Positions 8,331 to 15,576 of a stretch of DNA of 46,812 nt are shown piece after piece. Both the position numbers and the translations under genes were made by a program. Every line of letters starts with the position of its first letter. The stretch's first letter is position 1. Source of the DNA: Levilactobacillus cerevisiae (GTDB taxonomy: Bacteria > Bacillota > Bacilli > Lactobacillales > Lactobacillaceae); contig NZ_RHNN01000026.1 of assembly GCF_003946245.1 (NCBI RefSeq), positions 1 through 46,812 of the forward strand. The letters run 5' to 3'. The notes under the pieces are model-generated. The model was not told the origin of the DNA. It was given only the letters and a program-made list of their open reading frames with translations, and did not search any database.

Positions 8331-8711
8331 ATGATTGAAGCGCACAAATTAGCCGTGGATGTCCAGCGAATCCACCAATTGAATTCACTCTTACGGCCAT
8401 TCATTAAACGGCCAAGCAGTGGAGATGCCCTAACGTTTGAGCAATACCGAATTCTTCATGAACTGGTGATGGAAAAGATCAGCACTAGCGAGTTGTCCCG
8501 ACGCCTGAACGTGGGTCAGTCCATGGTATCCATTCAGATTAGCCGCCTGCTTAACGGGGGCTACATCCAGGATGAAACGCTGCCGACGGACCGGAGATAT
8601 CATGTTTTCCAGGTTACGGCAAGGGGCCGCAAGATTGAAGAACATGTCAACGAAACGTTGTCAGCCGAATTGCCGGTATTGATCAAACAGCTGGCAGATA
8701 TTATGAAATGA
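8331..8711 (+). CDS. MarR-family transcriptional regulator, 126 aa
   Basis: This is a winged helix-turn-helix protein of the MarR type. Around residues 40-75, EKISTSELSRRLNVGQSMVSIQISRL is a typical HTH with recognition helix, followed by the wing LPTDRRYHVFQVTARGRK, whose TDRR motif is diagnostic for MarR proteins. The terminal helices would form the dimer interface. The ATG at 8331 is chosen over 8289 because GAGGAAGAGAG precedes it. The gene stands alone, so its targets and ligand cannot be deduced. The family generally represses efflux, redox or virulence genes. Confidence 0.85.
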   Translation: MIEAHKLAVDVQRIHQLNSLLRPFIKRPSSGDALTFEQYRILHELVMEKISTSELSRRLNVGQSMVSIQISRLLNGGYIQDETLPTDRRYHVFQVTARGRKIEEHVNETLSAELPVLIKQLADIMK

Positions 8712-8887
8712 GCTTAGATGAGGTGTGGTCCCGTTCTGGGAATCGCGCCTTTTTTGTGGTTGAGAGCATGGTGATTAAAATGACCACGCTATGAGACATC
8801 TGAGTGGGTGAAACGATTGTTCTTAGCAACGGGCCACGGGATGTGCTATGCTGGGACAATCCTGATGACTCAGCCTGATTTGTTGCA

Positions 8888-8925
8888 AACAAAAGAGCCT
8901 CAGGCAAAATGCCTCAGGCTCAACG
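8888..8925 (-). terminator. Terminator of the 85-aa gene (reverse strand)
   Basis: A perfect 11-bp stem GAGCCTCAGGC (8895-8905) / GCCTCAGGCTC (8911-8921) is followed by TTTT on the reverse strand. Confidence 0.85.
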
Positions 8926-8931
8926 TGATTA

Positions 8932-9189
8932 TTATTCAGCAGCTTCTAATTCTTCATCTGGTTCCTTGAGCGCGTTGCCAGCTTCGTCCACCAGTTGTAG
9001 CTCAGTTTGGCGGATAACCACTAAGTCGCCGAAGGAATCAATCTTGTCAGTTTCCTTCTTGGAGAGCTGGTCGGGTTCAACCTTGACCAGTGCAGAGTGC
9101 TCGTAGATCTTCGTGATGGTTCCGTAAAAAGCGTCAGAGAAAAGTTCAGTCTTTTCACAAAATACCCGGTTATTTTCGTGTAGTGTCAT
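8932..9189 (-). CDS. Small acidic protein, DUF2187-like, 85 aa
   Basis: This small cytosolic protein has an SH3/KOW-like beta pattern (FYGTITKIYEHSALVKVE, then FGDLVVIRQTELQLVD) and a very acidic C-terminus (EPDEELEAAE). The pattern resembles DUF2187 proteins of Bacillus and lactobacilli, which have no established function. Assignment is by pattern only. The start is preceded on the reverse strand by a G-rich site (GGGGGACG) and the gene ends in a clean terminator. It is monocistronic. Confidence 0.6.
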   Translation of the reverse strand: MTLHENNRVFCEKTELFSDAFYGTITKIYEHSALVKVEPDQLSKKETDKIDSFGDLVVIRQTELQLVDEAGNALKEPDEELEAAE

Positions 9190-9402
9190 TGGCGTTCGTC
9201 CCCCATAAAAGTAATTTATAACAGAGTAATGGTTGAATGACTAAAAGTCAAGAACTTTCCGACAAAATGACCGAAAACTGTTAAAATATTGGCAAAAAAG
9301 GAAAATTAATGGGTAAGTGACTATCCTAACAGCAAAAACGCAAAAATCGGAGCTTGTGAAATTGTGCTGAGAATGAATCATTTTCTCCTGCTAACTACGA
9401 GA

Positions 9403-10017
9403 TTAGCCGCGCCGTAATTGGTCGATTTTAGACTGTGTCGCAAAGTTTTGGAGTAACTCGCCCTGCTTAGCAACTTGCCCAGCAAAGTCCGTCAGAAAGC
9501 TTAATTCGAGGTCTGACAGTGGTCGCTGGTTCTGAGCTGCCGTCAAGAGGTCGTTGATGGCCTGGCTGAGTTGTTGGTTGGTATTCATGACACCAGCAAA
9601 TGCAGGGGTCCCAGCTAAGCCTTTAACGGGTTGGCTAGATAGAATGCCAGCGGGAACGTTAGTGGTCACAGCTACGGGAGCCGCTGAAACGGCAGGCGTA
9701 GTGGCTGCGCTAGCTTGGACCGTTGGGGTCTTTGCTGGTACTGGCGTTGAGTCGTCGAAATAGTAGTAGACTTCGCGTGGCTTAACCGCAGCCTTCTTGA
9801 TCCGGGAATCCGTTGCGGGTGCGGCAGAGACGGCGCCCATAACGACGGAAGACTTGAAGCCTAAGTCGCCGAGTTGTTTACGGAGCGTCACTGCCCGAAT
9901 GCCACGGATGCCGGGGAACTTGGCTGAAGACACAACTTCTGTCCGCGTATCATCCTGTAACCACGTAATAATTTGTTGTCAAATCTTTGCTGCTTTACTA
10001 TTCTTGGTATTTGCCAT
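9403..10017 (-). pseudogene. Unknown gene interrupted by in-frame TGA at codon 13
   Basis: On the reverse strand, ATG at 10017-10015 is preceded by a very good ribosome binding site (TTTGGAGG) and reads MANTKNSKAAKI, then TGA (9981-9979), then continues in the same frame as QQIITWLQDDTRTEVV into the long open frame ending at 9403. The full gene would be 204 aa. A basic N-terminus is followed by a small domain ending in KFPGIRGIRAVTLRKQLGDLGF, then an Ala/Pro/Val/Thr-rich linker and a helical C-terminus (INDLLTAAQNQRPLSDLELSFL). I infer a nonsense mutation, most simply TGG to TGA. Re-initiation at an internal GTG (9933) could still give 176 aa. The family was not recognised. Confidence 0.65.
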
Positions 10018-10264
10018 ATGAATAAAACCTCCAAAGTTATATTAAGCCGGGAACTTACCTTGCCTGTTATTAATAATTGAACCATTTTTGGCCCCCGGTT
10101 GGCAAGGAATTAGGTCAAATTAATGCAATTCTTTTGATTATTAACGAGTTAAGCGCATACATTCTCGTGCCTGGCGATTTGCGCGGTGAACTGACGAACA
10201 AAATGACGACCATCAGGTAACAACCTAGCACGAGACAATTTCTGCCTGAGCTAATCTTTTTCAG
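10018..10264. other. Intergenic, no gene seen
   Basis: Apart from the ribosome binding site of the reverse-strand gene, this stretch shows only a small inverted repeat (TGCCTGA / TCAGGCA, near 10246-10266) just before the promoter at 10272-10280. Confidence 0.5.
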
Positions 10265-10271
10265 GCAAGTA

Positions 10272-10523
10272 TGGTACAATCAAGGTACATAGAGGAATTT
10301 ATCTGGTGATACCAAACTGCACGTGGTTTGGCCAGGCTAACATCACTGTGCGCATGGCGGTTAATCATTGGTTTTGTACCCGTGATTGTCGAAATAGTCG
10401 CGGCGGGTCTACTAAATCTTTGATTGAGCGAATGACGATATCGAAGAGGGGCCGTGGTGGCGGCGCTTCTTTTTTCTTTTTTTTCATCGTGCGGTATCTA
10501 ATCAATATAGGAGTGAACAAATT
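10272..10523 (+). promoter_or_regulatory. Promoter and long leader with terminator-like hairpin
   Basis: An extended -10 (TGGTACAAT at 10272-10280) is followed by about 240 nt without a convincing start codon before the 88-aa gene. The leader has a hairpin CCAAAC / GTTTGG near its start. Its end has a GC-rich segment (10447-10466) followed by a T-rich run (10468-10485). This is the layout of an attenuated transcript, but I cannot show an antiterminator. Confidence 0.4.
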
Positions 10524-10790
10524 TTGCATATCTTTAGAGATGAAAACGGAATCCGGTTGGTTGTTTCTCACCAGCTTGGCGTGTACGCCGTCCGTTTCGC
10601 TGACTACGCCCCTGAACAAGAATTCGTGAACTATGAATTAAAGCGTGATCGGCATGGCCGTTATCATCTGACCATTCAAAAAACGAACTTAACTGAACTC
10701 AGTCAACCCGTCTTCCAGAAGGAATTAGTCTTCGGCGATCTCGGTGACAGCTTAACGCCAGTCGCTGGTGTGACGTTGATGTTGATCTAG
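10524..10790 (+). CDS. Hypothetical protein, 88 aa
   Basis: This is a small soluble protein of unknown function with a TTG start, chosen because AGGAGTG lies 8 bases before it and the nearest ATG would leave a poorer site. The sequence alternates short strands (IRLVVSHQLGVYAVRFADY, RYHLTIQKT) and ends in a hydrophobic VTLMLI. It lacks membrane helices, a signal peptide and a catalytic motif. It follows a long, possibly attenuated leader and is closed by a strong terminator, so it is monocistronic and may be regulated at the RNA level. Confidence 0.65.
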   Translation: MHIFRDENGIRLVVSHQLGVYAVRFADYAPEQEFVNYELKRDRHGRYHLTIQKTNLTELSQPVFQKELVFGDLGDSLTPVAGVTLMLI

Positions 10791-10796
10791 TTGCGG

Positions 10797-10832
10797 TAGC
10801 CCTGTAGCCACGTTGGTTACGGGGCTTTTTTA
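10797..10832 (+). terminator. Terminator after 88-aa gene
   Basis: A 12-bp stem (10798-10809 with 10815-10826, including G-T pairs) with loop ACGTT is followed by six Ts. Confidence 0.85.
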
Positions 10833-10915
10833 ATTTCCCGAAGGTTCTGGCTTGCTAAATGTAACTGCGAGTATTACAGTATAACCGTAGACAAAAACGA
10901 AAAGGGGTTCTTCAT

Positions 10916-11557
10916 ATGACGAACGTATTAGTTTTAGGTGCTAACGGTAAGATTGCGAAATTAGCCACGATCCAATTACTGGCCGACCAAAACAACCACT
11001 TAACCTTATTCTTGCGTAACAGCCAACGGTTGGCTGACCAAGCCAGCGACCGGGTCAAAGTTGTTGAGGGCGATGCCGCCAAGGAGGCCGATCTCCAGGC
11101 TGCCATGACCGGCGTCGACGTCGTGTACGCCAACTTAGCCGGTGGTAACATTGAAGCCGAGGCCAAGGCCGTAGTTGCCGCCATGGATGCCAGTGGCCTC
11201 AAGCGCTTAATTTGGATTTCCACGCTGGGCATTTACGACGAAGTGCCCGGTAACTTTGGTAAATGGAATCACCAAATGCTGGATGGCGGTTACCTGGAAA
11301 CCTATGGGGCAGCGGCTAAGGTCATTGAGGGCTCCGACTTGGATTACACGGTGATTCGGCCAGCCTGGCTCTCCAACCAGAACGAAGTGGCTTACGAGAC
11401 CACGCAAAAGGGCGAACCTTTCAAGGGCACCGAGGTCTCACGGAAGAGCATTGCGGCGCTGGTGGCCAAGTTAGCTGCTGCACCGAACCAAGCCATTCGC
11501 GAATCCTTGGGTGTCAACAAGCCCAACACCGATGGCGACAAACCAGCCTGGTATTAA
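10916..11557 (+). CDS. NAD(P)-binding protein, atypical SDR (NmrA-like), 213 aa
   Basis: This soluble Rossmann-fold protein of the atypical short-chain dehydrogenase group has an N-terminal glycine motif, VLVLGANGKIAK (GxxGxIG type), that binds NAD(P). A conserved VVEGDAAK (base-binding Asp) and VDVVYANLAG follow. The region LIWISTLGIYDEVPG and the later DLDYTVIRPAWLSN are typical of this family. The canonical YxxxK catalytic pair is not obvious, as usual for NmrA-like members that act as redox sensors or quinone reductases. The length of about 213 aa is usual. ATG 10916 follows AAAGGGG. It is followed by a non-coding region with two RNA candidates. The substrate is unknown. Confidence 0.85.
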   Translation: MTNVLVLGANGKIAKLATIQLLADQNNHLTLFLRNSQRLADQASDRVKVVEGDAAKEADLQAAMTGVDVVYANLAGGNIEAEAKAVVAAMDASGLKRLIWISTLGIYDEVPGNFGKWNHQMLDGGYLETYGAAAKVIEGSDLDYTVIRPAWLSNQNEVAYETTQKGEPFKGTEVSRKSIAALVAKLAAAPNQAIRESLGVNKPNTDGDKPAWY

Positions 11558-11666
11558 AACATTTTTCTACCTATAAAAGCCTATACGTGGGTGTTTCGCC
11601 GAGTCTTGGCTGATTTTCTGATTCAAAAAGAGTGCAATGCTCACCGTTTCGCGGTATAACTATGGT

Positions 11667-11837
11667 GTGCGTTGAGATTGTCTCCGCATGACTTGGGTGT
11701 CATTTTATTACATTAGGAATCAATTTACTAAGCTCATTCTGTGAAACTTTTCCTCCAAACAAGAACCCATGGATTTTGCCGGGAATTGATTCATACGTTG
11801 CGGAAATGCCGTTGGTTAATGCCAACGGTATTTTTTT
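11667..11837 (+). ncRNA. Candidate small non-coding RNA, ~171 nt
   Basis: A -10 box TATAAC (11655-11660) precedes a stretch without plausible coding potential that ends in a perfect terminator (TGCCGTTGG 11807-11815 / CCAACGGTA 11822-11830, then seven Ts). Inside it, two long-range helices are nested. TCCGCA (11683-11688) pairs with TGCGGA (11799-11804), and GAATCAATT (11717-11725) pairs with AATTGATTC (11784-11792). This gives a rod with a large central bubble, which recalls 6S RNA architecture, but I could not match sequence to 6S. Its class is unresolved. Confidence 0.55.
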
Positions 11838-11970
11838 ATAATCTTTTTCGAGAAAGTAAAGTGGTCGGAAGAGAAGTCGCCAAAGGCTGGTCTAACAATG
11901 TTTGCCAGTCGGATACAAGCAGAACCAAGCCAGATTGTGCAAAAATAAACAAGAAGTTCGGGTGTTTCTG

Positions 11971-11999
11971 TTGCAAACGCTTACAGCATATGATACTAT
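11971..11999 (+). promoter_or_regulatory. Promoter of the large non-coding RNA
   Basis: TTGCAA (11971-11976) and TACTAT (11994-11999) are separated by 17 bases. Transcription would start near 12006, one or two bases before the closing helix. Confidence 0.6.
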
Positions 12000-12005
12000 A
12001 ACAGT

Positions 12006-12594
12006 GCGGAAAGGATTTAAGAGTTGTGATGTTCCAGATGATCCAGTTGACACATGTTTCAAGAAACCAATTTCCGCTTCGACGTAAGTTCGGTTTCAAG
12101 TTAGCTCCGAGATACTGAAAGATAGCATCAACTCCGATAAACCTTCTAACGAACTCTAGCAGATCCAGGTTATGGATTCACAGAATTTGCTTTCCAGATT
12201 CACGTTCCATTTAAAACTGAATAGTGTTTAGACTTAGTGCTTGTAAGTAAGCGTCAGATGTTTGAAGACTTGTAAACAGTTCCAGGTAGTAGCTAGAGCT
12301 CGGATGTTGCAGTTGCAAGGGTCATGCGAAGGATTTCAAGTAGAATCATTATGAGCGTGTCTTGTGTCGGTAATGAAGGAATTAAGTTCCAGTGGTAACA
12401 AGCTGAAACGGCAGCCAGAAATTAATCGAAAAATGATCTGATTGGCTGCGGCCGCTCGGCGGAACATTCTAGTTATGAGGCGATTAAGAATTACAATGAT
12501 TACGAAACGGGAATTATGTAGTAATCACAACCTCCTTTCCGAGAGTTAGCGGACTTCAAGTGATTTTTTACACCAAACTTGAAGCCCGTTTTTT
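12006..12594 (+). ncRNA. Candidate large structured non-coding RNA, ~589 nt
   Basis: There is no substantial open frame on either strand across this region. The two ends pair with each other: CGGAAAGG (12007-12014) with CCTTTCCG (12534-12541), and GTTGTGAT (12023-12030) with ATCACAAC (12524-12531). Internal hairpins are visible, including ATCCA/TGGAT near 12170, ACTTA/TAAGT near 12235, GGAA/TTCC near 12380, and GCAGCCA/TGGCTGC near 12413-12447. A terminator (CGGACTTCAAGT 12550-12561 / ACTTGAAGCCCG 12577-12588, then TTTTTT) closes it, and a promoter sits directly upstream. Size and closed architecture resemble the ornate large RNAs of lactobacilli and their phages (ROOL, GOLLD), but the class could not be tested. 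Confidence 0.65.
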
Positions 12595-12954
12595 ATGTTC
12601 TCGGGACTGGTTCGTTCGGGTACCTCAGGCTTTACAGTTTTAGTTATGACGGTATTAATTCAACGTCACGTTCGTTCCTGACCTTGTCGGTGGGCGGACG
12701 GACTTCCTTTTGTCCTTTGAAAACTAGGGAAAATGTTGAAGGTAAATCCTTTTAGCAAAAAATACCAGTCGTTCGGTTAGCCACCGAACGGATGGGTTCC
12801 CGCAACTGATTCAGGGTGGTAATGTTCGGAATTTGATAATTTGCGTTTTTCTTAAATCGACCATTTACAGGGCGCTTCGGAAAAGGTATATTATTACTAG
12901 ACCGAAAAAAGCTTGGGTGGTTCCGCCACCGAAGCTTGACCTAAGGAGTGAGAA
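12595..12954 (+). promoter_or_regulatory. Leader and promoter of DeoB-like gene
   Basis: No gene is seen here. A perfect hairpin CGTTCGGT / ACCGAACG lies near 12774-12794. A clear promoter follows: TTTACA (12864-12869), 17 bases, TATATT (12887-12892). The ~55-nt leader is almost entirely one hairpin, AAGCTTGGGTGG (12909-12920) with CCACCGAAGCTT (12926-12937), directly before the ribosome binding site AAGGAG. It may modulate translation. Confidence 0.55.
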
Positions 12955-13782
12955 ATGGTGGCCTTTCATCGCATTTTTGTGATTGATTTTGCTGGATTAG
13001 GTTTGGGGGAAGCCCCAGACGCAAACCGCTTTCAATCGGTAGGCGCCGACACGTTGGGTCATGTGGCGGTTAGTTGTACGAATAAACTAAATCTTCCAAC
13101 ATTACAGCGGTTAGGGCTCGGTAATATTCGGGTTGACCATCCGCTGCCCGGTGTTGAGCCAATTGCTCAGCCGGCTGGTTTCTTTGGTCGCTTGCACGTG
13201 CAAGCCCAAGGCAACCGGCGCGCAACGGGTTTGCGGGAGATGTGGGATTATCCAGGCGCTAATCACACCGAGACCGTGTTCGCCACGCTGCCCGCTGCTG
13301 GGTACGCCGTGACCTTGGCGGGACCATTTCTGAGTTACCTGCAGACGCAGAGCACCGCGCAACGCTATCAACTTGGCAGCAACCAAGATGCGTTTCGGAT
13401 TCTCTACGATCAATTGAATCAGAATGCTTCGGGCTTGACCTACGTCATGTTGCCGGACTTCCGGTTTGCAGGCGAGCAACGGGACGCTGAGGCATTTGCC
13501 GCGGCGTTAACCACCGCTGACAATTACTTGGCCCAGGTGGAACACGACCTGACAGCCAACGACTTGTTACTGATTACCGCGACCCACGCAGATGATCCGG
13601 CCAGTGAGACCACGCCCACCCGGGAGTATTTACCCCTCTTGGCGTACTCACCATCACGGCCCAGCGTTCACGCGCTAGGGATCCGCCGGACACTCGCTGA
13701 CGTGGGTGCCACCGTCTTAGAGAATTTTGGCCTGGCTGGTCATGCAGCCGGACATAGCTTTTTAAATGAAATAACGCAATAA
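12955..13782 (+). CDS. Degenerate phosphopentomutase (DeoB)-like protein, 275 aa
   Basis: This is a member of the alkaline phosphatase/phosphopentomutase fold. The N-terminus (IFVIDFAGLGLGEAPDA, VGADTLGHVA, LNLPTLQRLGLGNI) and the C-terminus (REYLPLLAYSPS, LGIRRTLADVGATVLENFG, GHSFL) clearly match DeoB, which interconverts ribose/deoxyribose 1- and 5-phosphates. However, it is ~275 aa against ~390 and lacks most of the cap domain. Key residues have also changed. The family KDTxTG around the phospho-threonine reads NRRATG. The YGHRRD histidine region reads AGEQRD. ADHGNDP reads ATHADDP, and DHTREY reads TPTREY. Several metal ligands are therefore missing, so catalysis is unlikely. Its place before a nucleoside transporter, purine permease and nucleoside hydrolase suggests a role in nucleoside metabolism, perhaps sensing or regulation. 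Confidence 0.8.
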   Translation: MVAFHRIFVIDFAGLGLGEAPDANRFQSVGADTLGHVAVSCTNKLNLPTLQRLGLGNIRVDHPLPGVEPIAQPAGFFGRLHVQAQGNRRATGLREMWDYPGANHTETVFATLPAAGYAVTLAGPFLSYLQTQSTAQRYQLGSNQDAFRILYDQLNQNASGLTYVMLPDFRFAGEQRDAEAFAAALTTADNYLAQVEHDLTANDLLLITATHADDPASETTPTREYLPLLAYSPSRPSVHALGIRRTLADVGATVLENFGLAGHAAGHSFLNEITQ

Positions 13783-14073
13783 AAAAATCGTTGAACGAAC
13801 CTTGAAGGGAGGTGAGAGAGCACCAAGGCTAGTACGCAACGGTTTGGGTTGCAAAGGTCAGTCAATCATCAGCTTAGTATCAGATATTATTCACCGTTTT
13901 ATTTCACCATTGTAATTGGTGATTGACTGAAATCCACCGTTACGGACTGACCATCGTTCGTTCGTAACAGAAGTTATGCTGTACATAATTTCTGCAGCAA
14001 CACATCGCGTCAACTTTTGTATGGCAAACGTCCACACATCAAAGAATAATATCGGAAAGAGGTATTTTGACCA
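13783..14073 (+). promoter_or_regulatory. Structured leader of nucleoside transporter gene
   Basis: The 291-bp stretch has no gene but many helices. TCAGTCAATCA (13858-13868) can pair perfectly with TGATTGACTGA (13920-13930), while the overlapping GGTCAGTC (13856-13863) can instead pair with GACTGACC (13945-13952). The two pairings exclude each other. Further hairpins are GGTG/CACC near 13811-13824, GTTACG/CGTAAC (13939-13968) and a 10-bp hairpin near 13970-13995. This looks like a regulated leader, but no ligand or terminator is evident. Confidence 0.45.
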
Positions 14074-15333
14074 ATGCTAGTCGCAGTCAATATTTTAGGG
14101 GTAATTGTTTACCTCGCAATCGCATTTGCGTTTTCCAAGAACAAGAAGAAAATTAACTGGAAGTCGACCGCCGTTGTTTTAGTTCTTAACTTGGTTTTGG
14201 CCTGGTTCTTCACGAGTTTCTCAATCGGGCAAGACATTGTTAAGGGCGCAGCCGATGGTTTCAACTGGTTGGTTCAAGTTGCTTACCAAGGGATTGTCTT
14301 TGCCTTACCTAACTGGGTTACCCCAGAATTCGGTGGGACTGCCAAGTCAATGAACTTCGTTACCAGTTCACTGCTGCCAATCTTATTAGTTGTTCCAATG
14401 TTTGATATCTTGACTTACATCGGGGTATTACCTTGGATCATCAAGTGGGTTGGTCGTGGCCTTTCCTTCATTACTGGTCAACCTAAGTTCGAATCATTCT
14501 TCTCCGTTGAAATGATGTTCTTAGGGAACACTGAAGCCTTAGCCGTTTCACAATTACAATTAAAGAGCATGCGTAAGGAACGTAACTTGACCCTTGCCAT
14601 GATGTCCATGTCATGTATCACTGCCTCCATTCTGGGTGCATATACCCAAATGGTTCCTGGTCAATTTGTTTTGACGGCCGTTCCAATTAACATCTTGAAC
14701 GCCATCATCGTTACGAACATGTTGAACCCAGTTGAAGTTACACCTGAAGAAGACACCATTGCTAAAATTGGTGGTTCAAGTGCAGCAGCTGCTGAAGAAG
14801 GCGCCGTTGAAGAAGATGGCAAGAAAGAACCATTCTTCTCCTTCTTGGGTGACTCTATCTTGGGTGCCGGTCGTCTGATCTTAATCATCGCCGCTAACGT
14901 TATCGCTTTCGTTGCCTTAGCTGCCTTGATCGACCGTATCTTGGAAATCTTCAACCCATGGTTATCTCTGGAACACATTTTAGGGATCATCATGTTCCCA
15001 TTTGCTTGGTTAATGGGTCTGAACGTTTCCGACGCATTCCAATTCGCACAATACATGGGTACTAAGTTAGTTACGAACGAATTCGTTGTCATGGGTAAGA
15101 TTTCTTCAACCATCAACACGAATGCTTTCTCACCTCACTACCGGGCCATCTTAACTGTCTTCCTGACTTCATTCGCTAACTTCTCAACTACTGGGATGAT
15201 TATCGGTTGTTTCAAGGGGATCGTTGACCGTGAAAACAACGAACTTATTTCTAAGAACGTTGGTTACATGTTACTTTCCGGGATCCTGGTTTCCTTGCTA
15301 TCAGCCGGAATTGTCGGTCTATTCGTTTGGTAA
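14074..15333 (+). CDS. nupC: Concentrative nucleoside transporter, NupC family
   Basis: This 419-aa cytoplasmic-membrane protein with about ten hydrophobic segments is predicted to import nucleosides with protons or sodium. The order of N-terminal helices, the gate-like segment VLPWIIKWVGRGLSFITGQ, and the motif SVEMMFLGNTEALAVS (the family's core signature around the substrate site) identify the CNT/NupC family. The later LMGLNVSDAFQFAQYMGTKLVTNEFV and FANFSTTGMIIG match the C-terminal core. Length is normal. The cytosolic loop near residues 225-250 (EEDTIAKIGGSSAAAAEEG) is acidic and unusual but tolerated. Codon use suggests good expression. It probably feeds nucleosides to the hydrolase encoded at 16971. 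Confidence 0.92.
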   Translation: MLVAVNILGVIVYLAIAFAFSKNKKKINWKSTAVVLVLNLVLAWFFTSFSIGQDIVKGAADGFNWLVQVAYQGIVFALPNWVTPEFGGTAKSMNFVTSSLLPILLVVPMFDILTYIGVLPWIIKWVGRGLSFITGQPKFESFFSVEMMFLGNTEALAVSQLQLKSMRKERNLTLAMMSMSCITASILGAYTQMVPGQFVLTAVPINILNAIIVTNMLNPVEVTPEEDTIAKIGGSSAAAAEEGAVEEDGKKEPFFSFLGDSILGAGRLILIIAANVIAFVALAALIDRILEIFNPWLSLEHILGIIMFPFAWLMGLNVSDAFQFAQYMGTKLVTNEFVVMGKISSTINTNAFSPHYRAILTVFLTSFANFSTTGMIIGCFKGIVDRENNELISKNVGYMLLSGILVSLLSAGIVGLFVW

Positions 15334-15576
15334 AAAAATAAAGCCACATTTTTAATGGGGCTGTTGTGGATAGCCCAGGGGCCTCTAGTTCCTGGGCTAT
15401 CTGTGTCACTAGGGCTGATTTAAAACCATTGCGGCTGACGCTAGACAGTCAGTCCGTACCGGGTGCCGACCTCCTTAAATGGGAGTGAAACCCAGCCGAA
15501 TGGGTGAAAGCATTCGGTTGCAAAGCCCGTGAAGTCTGTACGCTGCGTTGTGGCGTACCGAAAGATAGGGATTTTT
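15334..15576 (+). promoter_or_regulatory. Riboswitch-like structured leader of purine permease gene
   Basis: An 11-bp perfect hairpin (GATAGCCCAGG / CCTGGGCTATC, about 15368-15400) lies after the nupC-type gene. Then comes a ~110-nt structured block: CTCC/GGAG (15471-15474, 15482-15485), CCGAATG (15496-15502)/CATTCGG (15511-15517), and an enclosing pairing CGTAC (15455-15459) with GTACG (15538-15542). GTACGC (15538-15543) can alternatively pair with GCGTAC (15553-15558) right before the ribosome binding site. This alternative pairing is the usual design of a translational riboswitch. No known class was matched. Confidence 0.5.

Noticed and set aside
10306..10629. 107-aa frame overlapping the start of the 88-aa gene
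   Set aside because: It runs through a poly-Phe stretch caused by a T-run and overlaps a better supported gene.
11741..12099. Open frames on both strands between the NAD(P)-binding gene and the DeoB-like gene
   Set aside because: They cross the terminator of the small RNA and the promoter and closing helix of the large RNA, and have no ribosome binding site.
15460..15545. Cobalamin riboswitch before the purine permease
   Set aside because: GGTGCC and GTGAAA words recall it, but the conserved B12-box order is not present and the gene is not a cobalamin target.
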